Assembly (NCBI GenBank): GCA_002167555.2
Contig: NHDL02000003.1
Coordinates: 149,149-161,598, forward strand
From: Deltaproteobacteria bacterium TMED58
GTDB lineage: Bacteria > Desulfobacterota_D > UBA1144
Direction: 5' to 3'
DNA: 12,450 nucleotides
Under the pieces are notes generated by a model. That model did no database searches. It had not been told where the DNA came from and worked only from the letters and a program-made list of their open reading frames with translations. Shown here one piece after another: positions 1 to 6,341 of this stretch. Both the position numbers and the translations under genes were made by a program. Each line of letters starts with the position of its first letter. Positions within the stretch are counted from its first letter, which is position 1.

Positions 1-929
1 AGCAACCTATTCATTTGTAATTTAGATGTCATATCAGAGATAATTTCCTCCAATACCTCATATTGTGAAGAAGTTAAAGAAAATGGAAATTCTTTCAATA
101 TTTTCTCATACAAACCGTTGTTCTTAACAGGAGTATGTTTAAAACCTACATTTTTCGGTTTGGATTTTTCTTTATGTTTAATACCTAGACATAAAATTAG
201 AAACTCAAAGAAAACAAAAGTTTTATGTGGTACTGATTTGTATATATCTTCAGAAGAATCAATATCAATTAAAGGACTTTGTTGAGATAAAGTTGGCTGA
301 TGAATAAATAAAATTGATTCAGAAATTGAACAGAGATTATATTCTTTCTTTATATCTTTAGTAAAAAAATCAAGACTCTCCAAATCGGAATAATTAGCTA
401 CAGTTTTCAACATATTGGACAATCTATTTTGAGTTAAGCCTTTCGTTAAAGGGTATATTGATGAAATTTTGCCAAAAACGCTATCAGTTTCATCAAAATC
501 ACTAATAATAATATTTTCTGGTTTTGGATTAACAATTTGAAGATATCTAGAACTAGAACTTTTTACAGTTTTCCCAGAAATAATAGCAAAGTTTCCAACT
601 TTAAAATTATCTTTTAAGTACCTGTAAAAGGGATTAAACCAGATTATTTTAATCCTACCGTAATCATCCTCTAAAATAACTTCATAGATTCTTGTTCTAG
701 CCCTTAAAAGATTGGATGAGACAATTTTACCCTTTAAAGTCACCTCTTCATTTACTGATAAATCTGATATATTTTTAGTATTTCTATAGTCTTTATAGTA
801 TCTAGGAAAGTAAAAAGCTAAGTCTCTGATATTTTGAATATTAATATTTCTAAAGATTTCTTTTAGTTTTGGACCAACCCCTGGAAGAATAGTCAAATCA
901 GATGAAAGTTTATATTTAGAACTGCTCAT
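1..929 (-). CDS. recG: RecG ATP-dependent DNA helicase, N-terminal part (cut by window edge)
   Basis: RecG remodels stalled replication forks and branch-migrates Holliday junctions in the cytoplasm. The first 309 codons are here, reading without a stop from ATG at 929 to base 1. Residues 12-25 carry the opening motif LTILPGVGPKLKEI, and residues 37-46 (LAFYFPRYYK) match the family's DL..YFP..Y signature. An OB-fold wedge follows at about 60-135 (GKIV, WFNPFYRY, GKTV). Residues 281-291 (FPFSLTSSQYE) are the Q-motif-like entry to the helicase core. The window ends just before the expected QGDVGSGKT Walker A, so the motor domain is not visible. The start overlaps the end of ugd by 14 bases in another frame, which suggests translational coupling. 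I see no clear Shine-Dalgarno. It is the last visible gene of the ferredoxin-nth-ugd operon. The identification rests on recalled family motifs. Confidence 0.9.
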   Translation of the reverse strand, partial: MSSSKYKLSSDLTILPGVGPKLKEIFRNINIQNIRDLAFYFPRYYKDYRNTKNISDLSVNEEVTLKGKIVSSNLLRARTRIYEVILEDDYGRIKIIWFNPFYRYLKDNFKVGNFAIISGKTVKSSSSRYLQIVNPKPENIIISDFDETDSVFGKISSIYPLTKGLTQNRLSNMLKTVANYSDLESLDFFTKDIKKEYNLCSISESILFIHQPTLSQQSPLIDIDSSEDIYKSVPHKTFVFFEFLILCLGIKHKEKSKPKNVGFKHTPVKNNGLYEKILKEFPFSLTSSQYEVLEEIISDMTSKLQMNRL

Positions 930-2232
930 TTTCTGGTTGAAAACCAATATTGGAATAATAGAAACCTATATCTTTCATTTTCTGCTTATTATATAAATTT
1001 CTTCCATCAAAAATAACCGGGGACTTCATTAGGTTCTTGATTCTACTAAAATCAGGTTGTTTATATTCGCTCCATTCAGTATTAATTATCAAGGCATCAC
1101 AATCTTGCAATATAATATAATTATCATTAGAAAAAGTTATCGAATCTGAAAATAAATTACTGAAATTTTTTGCCGCAACAGGATCATGTGCAACAAGTTT
1201 AGCTCCAGCACCTAATAAAAACCTGGCTATATCTATTGAAGGTGCTTCACGAATATCATCGGTATTAGGTTTAAACGAAAGACCCCAAAGGGCAAATTTT
1301 TTATTTTTTAAGTCACCAAAGTAGTGTTCTATTTTTTTAAAAAAGTTAATTCTTTGATTTGCATTAACATTATCAACTGCTGAACAGAGTTCCATTTTAG
1401 CCGAGTTTTGTTTTCCAATATCTATTAGTGATTTAACATCCTTAGGAAAGCATGATCCTCCATAGCCCAATCCAGGAAAAATAAAATGTCTCCCAATTCT
1501 TTTATCTTCTGACATTATTTTTCTTACACTCTCAATATCTGCTCCAACTTTTTCGCATAAATTTGCAATTTCATTTATAAAAGAAATCCTAGTTGCAAGC
1601 ATAGCGTTAGACGCATACTTTGATAGTTCGGAAGATTTAATATCTACAACAACAAGTCTAAACTCTTTCCTAATGAAAGGTTCATAAAGCTCTTTTAATT
1701 TTTTTTCTGCTTTTGCAGATTCAACTCCAACAACAATCCTATCAGGGTACATGAAATCATTTAGAGCTGATCCTTCTTTTAAAAATTCTGGATTGGAAGC
1801 TACATCAAACTCTTGATCAGTATTGCCTGATATGAGATCTTTGACTAAATGTGTAGTTCCTACTGGAACTGTGCTTTTAGTAACTATTAACTTATAAGAA
1901 TTGATATATTTCGATAATTCTGTTGAGGCACTTTTTATGTATTCTAAATTGGCAGAACCATCGTTATTTGGTGGTGTTGAGACTGCTAAAAAAATTATTT
2001 CTGAACTTTCTATAGCTGACTTGTAATCAGTGGTAAATTGCAACCTATTGGACATAATATTCCTTTCCACGACCGAAGAAAGGCCTGGCTCATAAATTCC
2101 AACTTTTCCTTCTTTTAAATCTGCAATTTTTGATTGATCAATATCAAGACAAATGACATTATTACCTGAGTCAGCAAGACAAGATCCTGTAACTAAGCCA
2201 ACATAGCCAGATCCAATAATACAAATGTTCAT
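916..2232 (-). CDS. ugd: UDP-glucose 6-dehydrogenase
   Basis: Oxidises UDP-glucose to UDP-glucuronate with two NAD+, supplying a precursor for capsule, exopolysaccharide or glycolipid sugars. The length, 438 aa, is usual for the bacterial UDPGDH family. The N-terminal Rossmann NAD site is GSGYVGLVTG (7-16), with acidic D30 ending the second strand. Active-site landmarks are TKSTVPVGT (118-126), NPEFLKEG (147-154), K205/N209 in SELSKYASNA, and the catalytic cysteine C261 with K264/D265 in GYGGSCFPKD. The C-terminal UDP-binding domain shows WGLSFKPNTDDIREAPS (316-332) and FDGRNLY (408-414). It starts with ATG nine bases after the nth stop, and its 3' end overlaps recG by 14 bases. Placement between two DNA-repair genes is unusual, because family members more often sit in polysaccharide clusters. 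A GDP-mannose dehydrogenase is the nearest alternative, but the KPNTDD and FDGRN signatures favour UDP-glucose. Confidence 0.93.
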   Translation of the reverse strand: MNICIIGSGYVGLVTGSCLADSGNNVICLDIDQSKIADLKEGKVGIYEPGLSSVVERNIMSNRLQFTTDYKSAIESSEIIFLAVSTPPNNDGSANLEYIKSASTELSKYINSYKLIVTKSTVPVGTTHLVKDLISGNTDQEFDVASNPEFLKEGSALNDFMYPDRIVVGVESAKAEKKLKELYEPFIRKEFRLVVVDIKSSELSKYASNAMLATRISFINEIANLCEKVGADIESVRKIMSEDKRIGRHFIFPGLGYGGSCFPKDVKSLIDIGKQNSAKMELCSAVDNVNANQRINFFKKIEHYFGDLKNKKFALWGLSFKPNTDDIREAPSIDIARFLLGAGAKLVAHDPVAAKNFSNLFSDSITFSNDNYIILQDCDALIINTEWSEYKQPDFSRIKNLMKSPVIFDGRNLYNKQKMKDIGFYYSNIGFQPENEQF

Positions 2233-2241
2233 AATTGCATA

Positions 2242-2871
2242 TTATCTCTCGATAAGACCAAATTGGCAAATTTTTTCCATCTTGCAAGTAAAACATCGCG
2301 GCTTCTTATAAGTACATATTTTTTTGCCAAAATTTGATATATTATTTGAAAAAAAAGTAATATCGGAAATATTTAAATTAAATCTATTTCCAAAACAAAT
2401 TTCTTTTATATTTTTATCATTAAAGCCCAAACGTAAAAGGACTCTTTTTACGTGAGTATCCATCAAGAAAAACTCAACCTTTGAAGTTAATGTAAGAAAT
2501 TTCTTAGCACCCTTATCTCCAATACCTGGAATCTTTAATAAATCCTTATAAGATTTGATAAACTTTAGATTATATGATGTTTTTACAATATTAACAAAAG
2601 CTATCAGTCTTTCTGACTTGACCTTATAGAATCCAATAGATTTAATAATTTTTCTTATTTCAATTAAATCAACTTTAATAAATGATTCAATAGTAGAATA
2701 TTTACTAATTAGCTTTTTGCTTAAATCATAAGCTACTTTTTCTTTTGCACGAGAAGAAAGAATCAAAAAAACTAAAAGGTGAAATTTGTCTCTGAAGACA
2801 AGTTCATCTACATGAATAATCGATAAATCAGAAAGATAAGTATAGAGTGCTGAAAAAACAGATTTATTCAA
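2242..2871 (-). CDS. nth: Endonuclease III (DNA glycosylase/AP lyase, Fe-S type), divergent
   Basis: Base-excision repair enzyme that removes oxidised pyrimidines and nicks the abasic site. It has 209 aa, close to the E. coli enzyme (211 aa). The helix-hairpin-helix at 112-125 (KIPGIGDKGAKKF) carries the Schiff-base lysine K120, and the catalytic aspartate is D138 in MDTHVKRV, both at E. coli positions. Four cysteines C186, C193, C196 and C202 give the C-X6-C-X2-C-X5-C pattern of the [4Fe-4S] cluster. The conserved LSAQATD helix reads LSSRAKE here, so Gln41, which probes the DNA helix in the E. coli enzyme, is Arg. The start codon is TTG at 2871. No ATG or GTG lies between it and the upstream in-frame stop, and this start puts the catalytic residues at E. 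coli numbering. The gene begins eight bases after the ferredoxin stop. Overall sequence is diverged and lysine/isoleucine rich, as expected from base composition. Confidence 0.88.
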   Translation of the reverse strand: MNKSVFSALYTYLSDLSIIHVDELVFRDKFHLLVFLILSSRAKEKVAYDLSKKLISKYSTIESFIKVDLIEIRKIIKSIGFYKVKSERLIAFVNIVKTSYNLKFIKSYKDLLKIPGIGDKGAKKFLTLTSKVEFFLMDTHVKRVLLRLGFNDKNIKEICFGNRFNLNISDITFFSNNISNFGKKICTYKKPRCFTCKMEKICQFGLIER

Positions 2872-2879
2872 AAAAGACT

Positions 2880-3143
2880 TTACCCGTCTCTTTCGGCAGG
2901 GCTTAAACTGTCATAATCAACTTCTTTAGCTTTATCAATAAAGCTAATCCACTTATCAGGCAACTCATCTTCGTGATGAATTGCTTGAACAGGGCATGGA
3001 TCTACACAAGCTCCGCAATCAATGCATTCTTCAGGATTTATCATTAATTGAGAACCTACTTCATAGATGCAATCAACCGGGCAAGCTTCTACACAGGCTT
3101 TGTCTTTTACATCCTTACAAGGTTCTGCTATCACATAAGGCAT
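2880..3143 (-). CDS. fdxA: 7Fe ferredoxin ([3Fe-4S][4Fe-4S])
   Basis: Small cytoplasmic electron carrier of 87 aa. From the chosen start the cysteines are C9, C17, C21, C25, C40, C43, C46 and C50. By analogy with Azotobacter ferredoxin I, C9, C17 and C50 would hold a [3Fe-4S] cluster and C21, C40, C43 and C46 a [4Fe-4S] cluster, leaving C25 as a free cysteine. The motif ECIDCGACVDPCPVQAI (39-55) is the classical second half. The C-terminal tail (DELPDKWISFID and onward) is typical of FdxA-type proteins. An upstream in-frame ATG at 3173 would add ten residues. I prefer ATG 3143 because AGGAG sits seven bases before it and MPYVIAEPC is the normal family N-terminus, and because the predicted -10 box lies between the two ATGs. 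It is first in the operon with nth, ugd and recG. The electron partner cannot be told from the sequence. Confidence 0.92.
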   Translation of the reverse strand: MPYVIAEPCKDVKDKACVEACPVDCIYEVGSQLMINPEECIDCGACVDPCPVQAIHHEDELPDKWISFIDKAKEVDYDSLSPAERDG

Positions 3144-3150
3144 AATATAT

Positions 3151-3191
3151 CTCCTATTTAAATATTGTATCAAATTTTTCTAATTTTGCAA
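3151..3191 (-). promoter_or_regulatory. Promoter and Shine-Dalgarno of the ferredoxin-nth-ugd-recG operon
   Basis: On the minus strand a -35-like TTGCAA (3191-3186) is followed by a 16-base spacer and TACAAT (3169-3164). TG one base upstream of the hexamer makes an extended -10 (TGATACAAT). Transcription would start near 3157, leaving a leader of about 14 bases. The leader contains AGGAG at 3155-3151, seven bases before the ATG at 3143. This supports the short ferredoxin start over the ATG at 3173, which would lie upstream of the transcript. An additional TTGACT at about 3203-3198 is 28 bases from the -10 and too far to serve as its -35. Confidence 0.6.
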
Positions 3192-3219
3192 GAAAAAAGT
3201 CAATGTTTTAGGGCACTTA

Positions 3220-3256
3220 TGTGGATGCGTGATATCCACGATATGACACATCCATA
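3220..3256 (-). promoter_or_regulatory. Inverted-repeat element with two competing hairpins
   Basis: Between the secG stop and the ferredoxin promoter is a GC-richer patch. On the minus strand TGGATG (3254-3249) can pair with CATCCA (3227-3222), with an inner CGTG/CACG stem (3240-3237 with 3231-3228) and an 8-base bulge. Alternatively GTGGAT (3239-3234) pairs with ATCCAC (3226-3221) around a 7-base loop. The two folds share the same 3' arm and cannot form together. No T-run follows directly, so it is not a standard intrinsic terminator. It could stabilise the 3' end of the aminotransferase-tpiA-secG mRNA, act as an attenuator, or be an operator upstream of the ferredoxin promoter. The function is not shown by the sequence. 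Confidence 0.45.
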
Positions 3257-3262
3257 ATATAT

Positions 3263-3571
3263 TTAATCTATATCAGAAACTTCTTCTTTCTGTTCAAGGA
3301 CTTTTATTTTCTCAATAACAACCGAGGTTTTCTCGTATTTAATATAAATATATCCTAAACTAATGCTTGTTATTATAAAGATAGTTCCTAGCCATTTAGT
3401 TAATCTTCTTAAAAAAGATGATGAATCTGCGCCAAAAACAGATTCAGAAGAACCTCCAAACATTGACCCCAAATCATCGCTTTTAGATGGTTGGAATAGA
3501 ATAGATAGAACCAATAGGATTGACACGATTCCATGAAAAATAATCAATGAACTTTTAATTGTTTCTATCAT
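3263..3571 (-). CDS. secG: SecG subunit of the SecYEG protein translocase
   Basis: Inner-membrane accessory subunit of the Sec channel, which helps SecA drive preproteins across the membrane. It has 102 aa with two hydrophobic helices at about 8-27 and 57-77. They are joined by the family's glycine/serine loop, DDLGSMFGGSSESVFGADSS (32-51), and a FLRRLT motif (53-58) leads into the second helix. A charged tail rich in K/E (79-102) follows, longer than in minimal SecG proteins. Its ATG overlaps the tpiA stop (ATGA, four bases), so the two are translationally coupled. tpiA-secG adjacency is a common proteobacterial arrangement and supports the call. It is the last gene of its operon; the inverted-repeat element at 3220-3256 follows its stop. 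Confidence 0.92.
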   Translation of the reverse strand: MIETIKSSLIIFHGIVSILLVLSILFQPSKSDDLGSMFGGSSESVFGADSSSFLRRLTKWLGTIFIITSISLGYIYIKYEKTSVVIEKIKVLEQKEEVSDID

Positions 3572-4326
3572 TTTACAACCTTCATTACAATATCACAGAA
3601 TTTGTCACAATCCATACTTGCATTTCCAACAAGCACTCCATCTACATTATGGAGTTTAGATATTTGACTAATATTATCAGTATTTACGCTACCCCCATAT
3701 ACAATCCTGGGTAATAATTTTGCAGAAGGAAACATGGACTTAAGTTCATCAGAAATAAAATTATGGACGCTTGATATATCATTCACACTTGCTGCTTCAC
3801 CAGACCCAATAACCCAGATTGGTTCATAGCCAATGACTATTTGGGGTATTAAATCTTCACTTACTCCTCTTAGACCTCTATAAAGCTGATCAGCAATAGA
3901 TTCAAAAGTTTTCTTTCTTCTCCTTTGCTCGAATGATTCGCCAACACAAAGTATAACCTTAAGCCCTTTTTTGATTGAGCTTAAAACCTTTTTATTAATC
4001 ATTTCATTTGTTTCTAATAAATATTGTCTTCTCTCCGAATGACCAATCATTGCCCAACTACACCCCATGTCCAAGAGCATCTTTACCGAAACCTCACCAG
4101 TATATGGACCATCATTTTCCCAAAAAACATTTTGAGATGAAAGCTCTATTCCTGATCCTAAAATCATGGCGTTGACATTGCCCAGATAAGGTAGAGGTGG
4201 CGCTAAAACTACATCTACAGAATCTTGAGGTTTTAATTTAGATAAAATTCCTTCCACTAGAAGCCTAACCTTATTAGAATTAAGATTCATTTTCCAGTTA
4301 GCAAATACAAGTTTATTTTTATTCAT
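3568..4326 (-). CDS. tpiA: Triosephosphate isomerase
   Basis: Interconverts dihydroxyacetone phosphate and glyceraldehyde 3-phosphate in glycolysis and gluconeogenesis. It is 252 aa, a standard TIM-barrel length. The N-terminal strand FANWKMN (8-14) holds N10 and K12. The catalytic electrophile H96 is in IGHSERR (94-100) and the catalytic base E168 in IGYEPIW (165-171). The flexible loop 6 follows as VIGSGEAAS (172-180). Phosphate-binding glycines are in YGGSV (210-214) and VLVGNASM (231-238). All catalytic residues are present. There is no clear Shine-Dalgarno ahead of the ATG at 4326. The gene lies 22 bases after the aminotransferase stop and overlaps secG by four bases, so it is probably cotranscribed with both. 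Confidence 0.96.
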   Translation of the reverse strand: MNKNKLVFANWKMNLNSNKVRLLVEGILSKLKPQDSVDVVLAPPLPYLGNVNAMILGSGIELSSQNVFWENDGPYTGEVSVKMLLDMGCSWAMIGHSERRQYLLETNEMINKKVLSSIKKGLKVILCVGESFEQRRRKKTFESIADQLYRGLRGVSEDLIPQIVIGYEPIWVIGSGEAASVNDISSVHNFISDELKSMFPSAKLLPRIVYGGSVNTDNISQISKLHNVDGVLVGNASMDCDKFCDIVMKVVK

Positions 4327-4348
4327 AACAAAATAACATTATTTTAAG

Positions 4349-5491
4349 CTAAGTATATTCTTTAATATACTCTCTCATCTTATCAAGTCCAACTTGAATA
4401 TTTTTTAATGAGCTTGAATAAGAAAGACGAATATATTTTTTAAAACTAGGTCCAAAATCAATACCTGGTGCAACTCCAAGACCAACTTTATCTAATATAT
4501 CCATAGATAAAGTCAGAGAATCATCTGAAAATTTACTCATATCAGCAAAAGCATAGAAAGCAGAGTCCGGATTATATCCTAAATCTATACCCATATCGTT
4601 TAGGTTTGAGACCATGAAATCACGTTTTCTTTTATAGCTATTTATCATTTTAGCTATATCATTGTTATTAATACTTAGTGCACCAATAGCAGCATACTGT
4701 GATACTACTGGGGCACATATGTACATATTTTGTTGCAATTTTTGAATTCCTCTGATTAGCCTCTTTGGTAGAACTAAATAACCAAGTCTCCAACCTGTCA
4801 TAGAGTAGAATTTAGAAAAACCATTGATAACTATTGAATCATTTTTATATTTCAATATTGTATCTGGACTTTGAATATAATTAAGACCTTGATAAATTTC
4901 ATCAGAAATTATATTTATATTTAAATTAGACAAAAAGCTCATTACGTCTTTATTTTGTGAAACACCTGTTGGATTGGAGGGTGAGTTAATAATGAGTGCT
5001 TTGTCTTTCTCATTGATAAATTTTTTCAGCTTGATAGTATCAATCTGATATCCATCTTCAACAAAAGTTTTAAAGATCCTAACTTTTCCTCCCAAGATTT
5101 TAATTAATTGTGGGTAGCATGGATAATATGGCTCAACTAGCACAACCGGGTCTCCAGTTTTAATTAATGCCCTTAAGGCTAATATAAGTGCAGCAGATGA
5201 GCCTGTTGTAATGATAATCTCGTTTTCTGAGATATTGACTCCAAAATCATTTCTATATTTCTTGGCAATTTTTTTTCTCAAAGATGTCAACCCTAAGCTA
5301 CTAGAATACTTATCATTGCCACTATTTATAGATGACTTAGCGTAGCTTCTTATCATTTCATGGACTTTATTAGTAGGCTCGCCTATTTCTAGATGAGTTA
5401 TTTTTCTTCCTTTCTTCTCTAATTCTTGTGCTTTTTCCAATATCTCCATTACATAGAATGGTTTAATTGAAGATAATAAATAATTATTCAT
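4349..5491 (-). CDS. PLP-dependent class I/II aminotransferase (aspartate aminotransferase-like)
   Basis: Fold-type I aminotransferase of 380 aa, subgroup I-gamma by pattern, which transfers amino groups between an amino acid and a 2-oxo acid in the cytoplasm. Visible landmarks: LEIGEPT (34-40) near the N-terminus; TTGSSAAL (95-102), the PLP phosphate loop; SPSNPTG (170-176) with N173; D197 in IISDEIY, which pairs with the pyridine nitrogen; the Schiff-base lysine K227 in GFSKFYSMTGWRLGY; and R355 in YIRLSYSS, expected to bind the substrate carboxylate. The substrate cannot be fixed from motifs: aspartate, aromatic, alanine and methionine-type enzymes share them, so no gene symbol is given. 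It is the first gene of the tpiA-secG operon and diverges from rpmB. There is no Shine-Dalgarno before its ATG; a TAGAAT box ends six bases upstream, so the message may be leaderless. Confidence 0.9.
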   Translation of the reverse strand: MNNYLLSSIKPFYVMEILEKAQELEKKGRKITHLEIGEPTNKVHEMIRSYAKSSINSGNDKYSSSLGLTSLRKKIAKKYRNDFGVNISENEIIITTGSSAALILALRALIKTGDPVVLVEPYYPCYPQLIKILGGKVRIFKTFVEDGYQIDTIKLKKFINEKDKALIINSPSNPTGVSQNKDVMSFLSNLNINIISDEIYQGLNYIQSPDTILKYKNDSIVINGFSKFYSMTGWRLGYLVLPKRLIRGIQKLQQNMYICAPVVSQYAAIGALSINNNDIAKMINSYKRKRDFMVSNLNDMGIDLGYNPDSAFYAFADMSKFSDDSLTLSMDILDKVGLGVAPGIDFGPSFKKYIRLSYSSSLKNIQVGLDKMREYIKEYT

Positions 5492-5497
5492 TATTGT

Positions 5498-5503
5498 ATT
5501 CTA
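5498..5503 (-). promoter_or_regulatory. Candidate -10 box of the aminotransferase-tpiA-secG operon
   Basis: Minus-strand TAGAAT (5 of 6 matches to TATAAT) ends six bases before the ATG at 5491, which would place the transcription start at or next to the start codon. A TTGCTT lies about 20 bases upstream, a poor distance for a -35. A second -10-like TACAAT overlaps the last bases before the ATG, but would start transcription inside the gene. Support is weak in such AT-rich DNA. Confidence 0.3.
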
Positions 5504-5534
5504 TTAGATAAAAATAAAATATAAAGCAAAAGGA

Positions 5535-5581
5535 TTGTTTTAAATTAAATATATAGGTATTATAAATTCTTAAATTTGGAG
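5535..5581 (+). promoter_or_regulatory. Promoter and Shine-Dalgarno of rpmB
   Basis: TTGTTT (5535-5540), a 17-base spacer and TATTAT (5558-5563) form a plausible sigma-70-type promoter. Transcription would begin near 5570, giving a leader of about 17 bases. GGAG at 5578-5581 stands five bases before the ATG at 5587. This is the conventional leadered arrangement, unlike several other genes in the window. The 95-base gap also carries the start region of the divergent aminotransferase gene. Confidence 0.5.
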
Positions 5582-5586
5582 TAAAA

Positions 5587-5877
5587 ATGTCTAGAGTTTG
5601 TGATTTAACAGGAAAAAGATATATGTCTGGCAATAATGTAAGTCATGCCAATAATCGAACACGTAGAAAATTTAATGTTAACTTAAGGTCAGTTGTTCTT
5701 GAGAGTGAATCTTTAAAAGAAAAATTTAGGTTAAAGATTGCAGCAAGTACAATGAGGACTATATCAAAAAATGGTGGATTTGATAAGTTCATAATTAAAA
5801 GTAGCGATGCTAAACTTTCAGAAACAGGTCTAAAAATAAAAAGAAAAATTAAAAAAGTCTTGTCCCCTATCAAGTAA
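5587..5877 (+). CDS. rpmB: 50S ribosomal protein L28
   Basis: Component of the large ribosomal subunit, 96 aa. It opens with MSRVCDLTGKRYMSGNNVSH (1-20), the standard L28 signature, followed by ANNRTRRKFNVNL (21-33). The C-terminal half (TMRTISKNGGFDKFI at 55-69, then LKIKRKIKK at 82-90) matches the long form typical of alphaproteobacteria and mitochondria. Gammaproteobacterial L28 is about 78 aa and many other bacteria have 60-65 aa. This is one of the better lineage clues in the window. It is very basic, as expected for an rRNA-binding protein. The start is supported by GGAG five bases upstream. The usual partner rpmG (L33) is absent. Instead a carbonic-anhydrase-like gene begins two bases after the stop. 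Confidence 0.96.
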   Translation: MSRVCDLTGKRYMSGNNVSHANNRTRRKFNVNLRSVVLESESLKEKFRLKIAASTMRTISKNGGFDKFIIKSSDAKLSETGLKIKRKIKKVLSPIK

Positions 5878-5879
5878 AT

Positions 5880-6296
5880 ATGCCAGTCAAATACAAAGCT
5901 CTAGTGCTGTCTTGTATAGACCCAAGGTTTCAACCAATAGTTTTTGAATATCTAAAGAAAAGAAAGCTCGATGGAAGATATAGTTGTTTTACAATAGCAG
6001 GAGCTGCTATCGGAGTAACTGATAAAAAGTTCAAAAAATGGCATGATACTTTCTGGGATAACTTAAGCACTTCTATTGAGCTGCATAAAATAAACCAACT
6101 CATTGTGATAAATCACAGAGATTGTGGCGCAGCTAAAATTGCTAATGGTGATAAAGAATTTAATCCAATTAATGAAGAAAAAATCCATGTTAAATCATTT
6201 AATAAAATAAAAAAATTACTTAAAAAGAAGCACCCTAATTTAAGCATAGAGCTAAATCTAATCTCTTTAGACAAAAGTATAAAAAAATTTGAATAA
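5880..6296 (+). CDS. Small beta-carbonic-anhydrase-like protein
   Basis: A 138-aa cytoplasmic protein with the zinc-site pattern of beta-class carbonic anhydrases. SCIDPRF (11-17) gives the Cys-X-Asp-X-Arg motif (C12, D14, R16), and NHRDCGAAK (78-86) gives His-X2-Cys (H79, C82). AGAAIG at 40-45 corresponds to the loop after the second strand. The expected activity is reversible CO2 hydration to bicarbonate, but it is much shorter than the usual 190-220 aa enzymes. It lacks most C-terminal helices, resembling the short clades of the family, some members of which have uncertain activity. The lysine-rich C-terminus may reflect base composition. Its ATG lies two bases after the rpmB stop, so it is almost certainly cotranscribed and probably coupled, a grouping I do not know as standard. 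It ends convergently with the deformylase gene. Confidence 0.75.
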   Translation: MPVKYKALVLSCIDPRFQPIVFEYLKKRKLDGRYSCFTIAGAAIGVTDKKFKKWHDTFWDNLSTSIELHKINQLIVINHRDCGAAKIANGDKEFNPINEEKIHVKSFNKIKKLLKKKHPNLSIELNLISLDKSIKKFE

Positions 6297-6306
6297 AAAG
6301 TAACTG

Positions 6307-6341
6307 AAAGATTTAAAAGAAAACTATTATTTAAATTCTTT
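6307..6341. terminator. Possible AT-rich bidirectional terminator hairpin
   Basis: AAAGATTTAAA (6307-6317) is complementary to TTTAAATTCTTT (6330-6341) apart from one bulged T, with a 12-base loop. It lies between the convergent ends of the carbonic-anhydrase-like gene and the deformylase gene, and its right arm is within the last deformylase codons. The plus side continues into a T-rich stretch. With no G/C in the core of the stem it would be weak, and such repeats arise by chance in this composition. Confidence 0.25.

Noticed and set aside
3143-3173. Longer ferredoxin start at ATG 3173
   Set aside because: It would lie upstream of the predicted transcription start, has no Shine-Dalgarno, and adds ten residues before the family N-terminus; AGGAG supports 3143.
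5643-5873. Minus-strand open frame of 76 codons
   Set aside because: Lies entirely antisense inside rpmB, which is certain; no family resemblance and no ribosome-binding site.
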